Shown here: positions 1 to 5,190 of the stretch, in pieces | How the letters are laid out: the number at the start of each line of letters is the position of its first letter | Position numbering within the stretch: the first letter of the stretch is position 1 | Assembly: GCA_021792815.1 (NCBI GenBank) | Contig: JAJYTX010000253.1 | Location: 1-5,190, forward strand | From: Pseudomonadota bacterium | GTDB lineage: Bacteria > Pseudomonadota > Gammaproteobacteria > Steroidobacterales > Steroidobacteraceae | Direction: 5' to 3' | DNA: 5,190 nt | Made by a program: the position numbers and the translations under genes | The notes under the pieces: model-generated | The model's database searches: none | What the model was told of the DNA's origin: nothing | Seen by the model: only the letters and a program-made list of their open reading frames with translations

Positions 1-1193
1 CGGCGCGTCTGCACCGCTTCTATGCCCTGTTCGCCGGATTTGCGCTGACGACCCTGCTCGGTCCGCTGGTCAACAACGTCGGGGTGTACTGGATCGCCAT
101 CGAGCTCACCACGCTGGTGAGCACCTTTCTCGTCGGGTTCGAGCGCACGCGCGAAGGCGTGGAGGCGGCCTGGAAATACATCGTGGTGGTCTCGGCGGGC
201 ATCAGCCTGGCGCTGCTCGGCATCGTCTTTTACTACTGGGCGGGGAGCCTGCATCTCGGACCGACCTACAATCTCACCTGGGCGGCGCTGCGCGCCGTGG
301 CGCCGCAGCTGAACCCCACCGTGGCCCTCGCGGCGTTCCTGCTGGTGTTCATCGGCTTCGGCACCAAGGTCGGGCTCGCCCCGATGCACACCTGGCTGCC
401 CGATGCGCACAGCGAAGGTCCGGCGCCGGTCTCGGCGATGCTCTCCGGCGCGCTGCTCAACACCGCGATGATCGGCATCGTGCGCTTCATCGGCGTCACC
501 GATGCCGTGCATCTCGGTGTGCTGCCCCGCACGGTGGTGGTGGCGATCGGCGCGCTGTCGCTCGCCATCGCAGCGCTGTTCATCACGCGCCAGACGGATG
601 TCAAGCGCCTGATGGCCTACTCCAGCGTCGAGCACATGGGCGTGATGACGCTCGGGTTCGGATTCGGGGGGCCGCTCGGGATCGCGGGCGCCCTCTATCA
701 CATGCTCAATCACTCGCTCAACAAGTCGCTGATGTTCTTCGGCGCCGGCGACGCCATACAGGCCTTTCACAGCAAGCGCATCGGGCGCATTCATCACGTG
801 CTGAGCAGCATGCCGGTTGCCGGGGCGCTGTGGGTGGCCGGTGCCGTGGCCATCACCGGCGCGCCGCCCTTCGGCTTGTTCCTCAGCGAGTTCACCATTC
901 TGCGCGCCGGCCTCGCCGGCCCCAATGCCTGGGCGGTGTTCGTCATGCTGGGCTTGCTGGTGGTGATCTTCGTCGGCTTCCTCAACCACTTCCGCGCCAT
1001 GTACTTCGGCGAGAACCCGCGGGCCGCGAGCGCGCCCGGCCGCGGGCCGCTGCGGCAGGCCGATCGCCTCTGGTGTGTGCTGCCGATGTGGCTGGCGCTC
1101 ATACCGCTGCTCGCCATGGGCCTGTGGTGGCCGAGCGCCTTCAGCCATTACTTCGCGGTCATCGCCGCACAGCTCGGCGGAGGCGCCCGGTGA
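1..1193 (+). CDS. hyfF: HyfF-like proton-translocating membrane subunit (5' partial)
   Basis: This is an antiporter-like membrane subunit of the Hyf/Hyc and complex I superfamily (proton_antipo_M domain, NuoL/M/N-related). It would sit in the inner membrane and couple electron transfer in the peripheral arm to ion movement. The frame is open from base 3, so the start lies upstream; 396 residues are visible, against about 500-530 for HyfF. All expected channel residues are present, in visible-residue numbering: Glu34 in IAIELTTLVSTF (TM5 type), Lys122 in GTKVGLAPMHTWLPDA (TM7), Lys201 in TDVKRLMAYSSVEHMG (TM8), His233 and His237 in YHMLNHSLNKS, and Glu296 in APPFGLFLSEF (TM12). HyfF is favoured over HyfD or HyfB because of the IELTTLVSTFLVG and SLMFFGAGDA signatures and its place directly before the large subunit. 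It ends in TGA, overlapping the next start by four bases. No frameshift is seen. The family is certain; the assignment to F is likely. Confidence 0.9.
   Translation, partial: ARLHRFYALFAGFALTTLLGPLVNNVGVYWIAIELTTLVSTFLVGFERTREGVEAAWKYIVVVSAGISLALLGIVFYYWAGSLHLGPTYNLTWAALRAVAPQLNPTVALAAFLLVFIGFGTKVGLAPMHTWLPDAHSEGPAPVSAMLSGALLNTAMIGIVRFIGVTDAVHLGVLPRTVVVAIGALSLAIAALFITRQTDVKRLMAYSSVEHMGVMTLGFGFGGPLGIAGALYHMLNHSLNKSLMFFGAGDAIQAFHSKRIGRIHHVLSSMPVAGALWVAGAVAITGAPPFGLFLSEFTILRAGLAGPNAWAVFVMLGLLVVIFVGFLNHFRAMYFGENPRAASAPGRGPLRQADRLWCVLPMWLALIPLLAMGLWWPSAFSHYFAVIAAQLGGGAR
1179..1183 (+). promoter_or_regulatory. Ribosome binding site for the large-subunit gene
   Basis: GGAGG lies six bases before the GTG at 1190. 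It supports that GTG as the start and argues against the much longer upstream reading in the same frame, which would lie inside hyfF. The next in-frame ATG (1283) has no comparable purine-rich element in front of it. The overlap of GTG with the hyfF stop (GTGA) suggests translational coupling. Confidence 0.7.
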
Positions 1194-2695
1194 GCGGCTC
1201 GACGCCCGCGGTCCCGATACCAGACGTCCGACCTGCGGAGCTTGCGCAGCGTTGCCGGGCGGCTCTCGATGCCGGCGCCCGCATGCAGTTCATGTATGCA
1301 TGGTTCCCGGAGGGCCAGGCGGCGGCGGAGCTGCGCTACGTGCTGCATCCCGGCCGCGGCCAGCCGCCGCAGCAGTGGCGCTGCCGGGCGGGACAGGACT
1401 CCCCGCCCCCAAGCCTGGCGCCGGTCGCGCCGCTGCTGTCCTGGTACGAACGGGAGACCACCGACCTGTGCGGCATCGCTTTCGAGGGACAACCCCTGCC
1501 GGAGCCGCTGGTGCTGTTGCCCGGCGCCGCGCTTGAACGGCCTGCCCTGGTACCGGGCCCGCATCCGCCGTTGTGTTACGCACCCTCGCCAGCGCAGCTG
1601 CCGAAACTCGCCGGTCCCACGCCCGAGGATGTGCAGCTGCTGCCCTTCGGGCCGGTACGCGCCGACGTCCTGGAATCGACCCAGCTCACCTTCTTCTATA
1701 TCGGTGAGGCGATCCTGCACTATCACCCGCAGCTGTTTTTCAAGCATCGCGGCATGGAGAAGCGTTTCGAGGGATGTTCCCCGGCACTCGGAACCGTCCT
1801 CGCCGAGCGCGTCTCGGGTGTCGGCAGCGTGGCGCACGCGCTCGCCTACTGCCAGGCGGTCGAGGCCGCGGCGCGCTGCGAGGTGCCGCGGCGCGCCGCC
1901 TGGCTGCGCGTCCTGCTCGCCGAGCTCGAGCGACTCTACAATCACCTGCATTACCTCGGACATCTCTGTCATACGACGACGCTCAAGGTCGGTGAGGCGC
2001 AGGGCAAGTACCTCGAGGAGCTCGGCAAACAGATCAACACCCGGGTGAGCGGCAGCCGGCTGCTGCGCGGGCTGGTGGTGCCGGGCGGGTTGCGCCGCGA
2101 GCCGGCGCTTGCCGGGCTGGGCGCCGGCCTGGCGGCGCTCGAAAGCGCATTTCATCGCTATGCGGAGCAGCTCGCCTCCACCAACAGCCATCTCGACCGG
2201 CTGATCACCACCGGTGTACTCGGCCGGCAGCTTGCCTTCGACCAGGGCGCCACCGGTCCGGTGGAGCGGGCCTCGGGAATCGACCGCGACTCGCGCCGGG
2301 ACCAGCCGTACGGCGCCTATGGCGAGCTGCCGCTGTGCATTGCGGTGCGAGACGGCTGCGATGCGCACGCCCGCCAACAGGTCCGCATCGAGGAGATCAC
2401 CCACAGTATCGGGCTCATCCGGGCCGTGCTCGAGGGACTGCCCGAGGGCGCTGCGCGTGCCGGCTGCCGGCCGCCGCCGGCAAGCGAAGGACTCGGCTGG
2501 GCGGAGACCCCGCGGGGCACCGCCTACTATGCGGTGCATCTCGATGCGCAAGGCCGGCTTGCGCGGGTGAAAATCAAGTCACCCAGCTTTTCGAACTGGC
2601 GGGTGTTCCCCTACACGGTGCACGACACCAACATGATGGACTACGCGATCAACGAGGCCAGCTTCGGCCTGACGGTGGCGGGCTGTGCCCGCTGA
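1190..2695 (+). CDS. hyfG: Hydrogenase-like large subunit lacking NiFe-binding cysteines (HyfG/HycE-type, Ehr-like)
   Basis: This 501-residue protein is the catalytic-type subunit of the peripheral arm facing the cytoplasm. Residues ~30-115 are a shortened NuoC (30 kDa)-like domain carrying the signature WYERETTDLCGI at 85-96. Residues ~150-501 are NuoD/hydrogenase-large-subunit-like: LPFGPVRADV near 151-160, FFKHRGMEKRFEG at 183-195, ERVSGVGSVAHALAYCQAVE at 206-225, and ELERLYNHLHYLG at 245-257. In [NiFe] hydrogenases the third of these reads ERVCGICS; here the two Cys are Ser209 and Gly212. The C-terminal DPCxxC is also missing: the tail SFGLTVAGCAR (491-501) puts Thr495 and Gly498 at the ligand positions. 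It therefore probably cannot bind a NiFe centre. It does not look decayed, because the frame is intact and the fold motifs are kept. This matches energy-converting hydrogenase-related (Ehr) complexes; the substrate is unknown. The symbol denotes homology, not hydrogenase activity. The GTG start overlaps the hyfF stop. Confidence 0.92.
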   Translation: MSGSTPAVPIPDVRPAELAQRCRAALDAGARMQFMYAWFPEGQAAAELRYVLHPGRGQPPQQWRCRAGQDSPPPSLAPVAPLLSWYERETTDLCGIAFEGQPLPEPLVLLPGAALERPALVPGPHPPLCYAPSPAQLPKLAGPTPEDVQLLPFGPVRADVLESTQLTFFYIGEAILHYHPQLFFKHRGMEKRFEGCSPALGTVLAERVSGVGSVAHALAYCQAVEAAARCEVPRRAAWLRVLLAELERLYNHLHYLGHLCHTTTLKVGEAQGKYLEELGKQINTRVSGSRLLRGLVVPGGLRREPALAGLGAGLAALESAFHRYAEQLASTNSHLDRLITTGVLGRQLAFDQGATGPVERASGIDRDSRRDQPYGAYGELPLCIAVRDGCDAHARQQVRIEEITHSIGLIRAVLEGLPEGAARAGCRPPPASEGLGWAETPRGTAYYAVHLDAQGRLARVKIKSPSFSNWRVFPYTVHDTNMMDYAINEASFGLTVAGCAR

Positions 2696-2700
2696 AGGAG
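2695..2700 (+). promoter_or_regulatory. Ribosome binding site for the hyfH-hyfI fusion gene
   Basis: AAGGAG begins on the last base of the large-subunit stop codon and lies seven bases before the ATG at 2708. This is a strong, well-spaced Shine-Dalgarno sequence that fixes the start of the small-subunit fusion. It fills most of the only non-coding gap in the window (12 bases), leaving no room for a separate promoter or terminator. Confidence 0.75.
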
Positions 2701-2707
2701 CGCCCCG

Positions 2708-3559
2708 ATGGCCTTGAAGATGCCGCCGTTGTGGACGCTCTACGGGCTCACGCGCGGCAAGGCGACGAGCCGCTGGCGCGGGTCGGGCGCCGAGCCCGGC
2801 CAGGCCGGCTTTCTCGGCATGCCGCGCTTCGATCCGGCGAAATGCCAGCAGGACTGCCGCGAGTGTCTCGACACGTGTCTCGCGGGCGCCATCCGTCCCG
2901 CTGCGGCAGCAGGCGAGCCGCGCGTGACGGTGGACTACGGACGTTGCGTCGTGTGCCAGCTCTGTGTCGAGGCGTGCCCCACGGGGGCCTTCACATCGTC
3001 AGACGAGTGGGCGTTCGGCAGCCGGCGGCGCGAAGACCTCGTGTGGAGGCAAGTGGCCGCCTCTGCCGACGGGATGAGGCTCGAGCGCGAGATCCGCCGG
3101 GTGTTCGGCCGCAGCCTGCACATCCGGCACGTGGATGCCGGCTCCTGCAACGGCTGTGAATCGGAGCTGCAGGCGCTCGACAATCCCTACTACAACCTGC
3201 ATCGCTTCGGCGTGTTCTTCACCGCCTCGCCGCGCTTCGCCGACCTGCTGCTGGTCACCGGACCGATCACGTACGCGATGCGCGCTCCCCTGCTCAACAC
3301 CTACGAGGCCATGCCGCAGCCGCGCTTCGTGATGGCCACCGGTACCTGCGCGGTATCGGGAGGTGCCGTGGCGGGCGGTTACGCCTGCGGCGAGGGTCTC
3401 GACGGTGTACTGCCGGTTGATCTGTACCTGCCGGGCTGCCCGCCCAACCCTGCGGCGATCATCCAGGCACTGCTGGTGCTGCTCGGACGCGCACCGCAGC
3501 GGGTCCGCGCCGGGCGGATTACGCCGGACGCGCCGGGGCCGGAGCAGCCACATGTCTGA
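2708..3559 (+). CDS. hyfI: Fused HyfH-like ferredoxin and HyfI/NuoB-like small subunit
   Basis: This 283-residue protein joins two electron-transfer parts that are separate in E. coli Hyf. Residues ~1-115 resemble HyfH: Cys46, 50, 53 and 57 form a first cluster motif with spacing C-x3-C-x2-C-x3-C, and Cys80, 83, 86 and 90 form a regular C-x2-C-x2-C-x3-CP motif. These are followed by DEWAFGSRRREDLVW (99-113), which is typical of the region after the clusters in HyfH. Residues ~135-262 are the NuoB/small-subunit domain: CNGCESEL (Cys147, Cys150), GTC (Cys214) and PGCPPNP (Cys244). These supply four ligands for the proximal [4Fe-4S] cluster in the hydrogenase-style CxxC arrangement rather than the adjacent Cys pair of complex I. 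No membrane segment or signal peptide is seen, so it should be a cytoplasm-facing peripheral subunit passing electrons to or from the large subunit. It starts 12 bases after the large-subunit gene and overlaps the next gene by 8 bases. The fusion is read directly in one unbroken frame. Confidence 0.93.
   Translation: MALKMPPLWTLYGLTRGKATSRWRGSGAEPGQAGFLGMPRFDPAKCQQDCRECLDTCLAGAIRPAAAAGEPRVTVDYGRCVVCQLCVEACPTGAFTSSDEWAFGSRRREDLVWRQVAASADGMRLEREIRRVFGRSLHIRHVDAGSCNGCESELQALDNPYYNLHRFGVFFTASPRFADLLLVTGPITYAMRAPLLNTYEAMPQPRFVMATGTCAVSGGAVAGGYACGEGLDGVLPVDLYLPGCPPNPAAIIQALLVLLGRAPQRVRAGRITPDAPGPEQPHV
3541..3544 (+). promoter_or_regulatory. Ribosome binding site for the HyfB-like gene
   Basis: GGAG lies seven bases before the ATG at 3552, inside the last codons of the preceding gene. 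It supports a start that overlaps the upstream stop (TGA at 3557-3559) by eight bases, consistent with coupled translation of the small-subunit fusion and the membrane subunit. Confidence 0.6.
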
Positions 3560-5190
3560 GCTGTTGATCGCGACCTTCTGGCTATGGGTCACCGGGTTGC
3601 TGCTCGCGCTGGCGCGCCTCGGCACGCCGGCCCGTTGGTTACTCACGCTCGGCGCCGCGACAGGCATCGGCGCGGCGTTGCGCCTGCTGCCTCAGGGAGC
3701 CGGCTGGCTGACCGTGCCGATTGCCCTGGCAGGGCAGGCGGTACGGCTGCACTACTCGCCCGAGGCGCTGTGGCTGATGGGCTTCGGCCTGCTGCCCGCG
3801 GCGCTCGCCGTTGCGCTCGGCACGCCGATCCGCCGTGCGCGTCCGGTCTGGCTCGTCGGCGTGGCGCTCTCGCTGATCGGAGCATTGGGGATCTTTGGCG
3901 TGCAGGACGCCTACGCCCTGCTCATCGCCTGGGAGTTGATGAGCCTCGGCGGCGCGGTCATGATCCTCTCGGAGCGCACCTCGCACGAGGCCGGACGCCG
4001 GACGCTGTACATGCTGGGGCTGCTCGAGGTCGGCGCGGTGGCCATTATCCTGGCGCTGCTGCTGCTCGCCGGGCACGCCGGTGGCGCCGTGGGCTTTGAG
4101 CGCTTTGCGCTCGGCGCACACCGGCTCTCTACCGGCGCACGCATCGGGATCGGCCTGCTGGCGCTCGGCGGATTCGGGGCCAAGCTCGGACTGCTGCCGT
4201 TCTACGAGTGGTTTCCCGGAGCCTACGGCAATGGTAGCGGCGCCACCGGCGCGATACTTTCCGGCGTGGTGCTCAATGCCGCCTTCTTCGCGCTCTCCCG
4301 TACGCTCGTCGATTGGCTCTCGGTCGGCGGCGGGCTCACCGCTCTCGGCATCCTCGTCACGGTCGTCGGCACGGTAACCTCCATCCTGGCGGCGCTCTAT
4401 GCCTTCCAGCAGGACGATTGGCGGCGCCTGCTCGCCTTCTCCACGGCTGAGAATGCGGCGATCGCGGTCACGGCCGTGGGCGCGAGCCTGCTTTTCCGGG
4501 CCGACGGGCACAGTGCGCTCGCCGGCCTCGCCTGGACGGTGGCGGTGCTGCATCTGTCCGGACATTCGCTCGCCAAGGGCGGGATGTTTCTCGCCGCCGA
4601 CGGCGTATATGTGGCCGGCGGCTCCTACCGGCTCGCTCAGCGGGGATGGCTGCGCGCCTCGAGTTTCATGTTCGGTCTCGGCGCGCTGTTCGCGGCGATG
4701 AGCCTCGCGGCCATGCCGCCGCTGATCGGCTTCGTGACCGAGTGGTTCACCTTCCAGACCGTGTTCCAGGGCTTCCACCTGGGCAGCCTCGGCGGCCGCT
4801 TGACGCTGGCGCTTGCCGGTGCGGGCCTGGCGCTGACGGCCGCCGTGGCCTTCGCCACGTTCATCAAGGCGTTCGGCATCGGACTGCTCGGCGGCGGACA
4901 GCGCACGCAGGCGCCGCCGGTCGGGCCGGGTTATGACACCGCAGTGCTCGTGCTCGGCCTGTCCGTGCTGGCCGCGGCTGTCGGCATGCCGCTGTGGCTG
5001 CGGGGTCTGGAAGGCGCCACCGTCAGCCAGTTCGGGGCCAATGCGGCTCGGGCGATGCACACGGGCTGGCTGCTCGTGCCCTTGACGGACAAATTCGCAT
5101 TCATCTCCCCTTCGCTGCTCGTCATCGCCCTGCCGCTGCTCGCCCTCGTGCCGCTGTTGCTGCTGCTCAATGGCCGTCGCCATGCCGTGC
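3552..5190 (+). CDS. hyfB: HyfB/NuoL-like proton-translocating membrane subunit (3' partial)
   Basis: This frame stays open from the ATG to the window end, giving 546 residues; full HyfB proteins are about 650-670. It is very hydrophobic, with roughly 14-15 membrane segments by eye. Antiporter-family landmarks appear in order: AWELMSLGGAVMIL (Glu128, TM5 type), GFGAKLGLLPFYEWFPGAYG (Lys211, TM7 type), QDDWRRLLAFSTAENAA (287-303, TM8 type), HLSGHSLAKGGMFLAADGV (His334, His338, Lys342), and MPPLIGFVTEWFTFQTVF (Glu397, TM12 type). The GFVTEWFTFQ form of the last motif is typical of HyfB/HycC-type subunits and separates it from the HyfF-like protein at the other end of the window. At the TM8 position, where the family normally has Lys in D-[IL]-K-R, this protein has Arg291. 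It would move ions across the inner membrane as a second pumping module. A long reverse-strand frame opposite it is a composition shadow. Confidence 0.9.
   Translation, partial: MSELLIATFWLWVTGLLLALARLGTPARWLLTLGAATGIGAALRLLPQGAGWLTVPIALAGQAVRLHYSPEALWLMGFGLLPAALAVALGTPIRRARPVWLVGVALSLIGALGIFGVQDAYALLIAWELMSLGGAVMILSERTSHEAGRRTLYMLGLLEVGAVAIILALLLLAGHAGGAVGFERFALGAHRLSTGARIGIGLLALGGFGAKLGLLPFYEWFPGAYGNGSGATGAILSGVVLNAAFFALSRTLVDWLSVGGGLTALGILVTVVGTVTSILAALYAFQQDDWRRLLAFSTAENAAIAVTAVGASLLFRADGHSALAGLAWTVAVLHLSGHSLAKGGMFLAADGVYVAGGSYRLAQRGWLRASSFMFGLGALFAAMSLAAMPPLIGFVTEWFTFQTVFQGFHLGSLGGRLTLALAGAGLALTAAVAFATFIKAFGIGLLGGGQRTQAPPVGPGYDTAVLVLGLSVLAAAVGMPLWLRGLEGATVSQFGANAARAMHTGWLLVPLTDKFAFISPSLLVIALPLLALVPLLLLLNGRRHAV

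Noticed and set aside
830..1189. In-frame extension of the large subunit upstream of 1190
   Set aside because: The extension is Arg-rich and non-homologous, and it overlaps the conserved end of the HyfF-like protein. The GTG at 1190 with GGAGG six bases before it is the better start.
1148..2551. A 467-codon open frame on the minus strand opposite the large-subunit gene
   Set aside because: It has no domain motifs, its composition is skewed, and it lies entirely opposite a well-supported gene. It is a GC-driven shadow.
1190..2695. The possibility that the large subunit is a decayed pseudogene of a hydrogenase
   Set aside because: The frame is intact over 501 codons, fold motifs outside the ligand sites are conserved, a good ribosome binding site and translational overlap are present, and the partner small subunit keeps all its cluster ligands. 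Selective loss of all four ligands together with the maturation tail points to a changed function.
1190..2695. Calling the complex an NADH:quinone oxidoreductase (complex I)
   Set aside because: The small subunit has the CxxC arrangement of hydrogenases rather than the adjacent Cys pair of NuoB, a HyfH-type ferredoxin is fused to it, and the complex I L-D-Y quinone motif is absent. The membrane subunits are HyfF/HyfB-like.
2335..3159. A 274-codon plus-strand frame overlapping the large-subunit and small-subunit genes
   Set aside because: It crosses the junction of two well-supported genes in another frame, is rich in Arg/Ala/Gly, and has no recognisable motif.
3639..5183. A 514-codon open frame on the minus strand opposite the HyfB-like gene
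   Set aside because: Its product is a low-complexity run rich in Glu, Arg, Gln, Gly and Ala with no recognisable domain, as expected for the complement of GC-rich membrane-protein codons. The plus strand encodes a clear HyfB-family protein throughout.

Overview
The window is a tightly packed, all plus-strand piece of one operon. It encodes a membrane-bound complex related to group 4 energy-converting [NiFe] hydrogenases (the Hyf/Hyc type) and to respiratory complex I. Base composition is strongly GC-rich with C/G at most third codon positions, which fits a high-GC bacterium, probably a proteobacterium. The sequence alone does not allow a genus to be named.

Layout: (1) 1-1193, the C-terminal ~396 residues of a HyfF-like antiporter-type membrane subunit, whose start lies before the window. 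(2) 1190-2695, a hydrogenase-type large subunit (HyfG/HycE-like, with NuoC-like and NuoD-like parts), starting at a GTG that overlaps the hyfF stop by 4 bases. (3) 2708-3559, a fusion of a HyfH-like two-cluster ferredoxin and a HyfI/NuoB-like small subunit. (4) 3552-5190, a HyfB/NuoL-like antiporter subunit that overlaps the previous gene by 8 bases and runs off the window end. Spacings are -4, +12 and -8 bases. There is no non-coding stretch longer than 12 bases, and no terminator, RNA gene, repeat or mobile element is visible.

The central observation is that the large subunit has lost all four cysteines that bind the NiFe centre in hydrogenases. The N-terminal motif reads ERVSGVG instead of ERVCGIC, and the C-terminal DPCxxC is absent. 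The protein also ends at the residue that aligns with the maturation-protease cleavage point, so there is no tail to remove. The quinone-site Tyr of complex I is also missing. By contrast, the small subunit keeps its proximal [4Fe-4S] ligands, the fused ferredoxin keeps eight cysteines, and the membrane subunits keep nearly all ion-translocation residues.

This matches the architecture of the energy-converting hydrogenase-related (Ehr) complexes: an electron-transfer and ion-pumping machine that is neither a hydrogenase nor a canonical NADH:quinone oxidoreductase, and whose redox partner is not settled. The gene order F-G-HI-B, the HyfH-HyfI fusion, an irregular first ferredoxin motif and a Lys-to-Arg change in the HyfB channel are further details worth checking.
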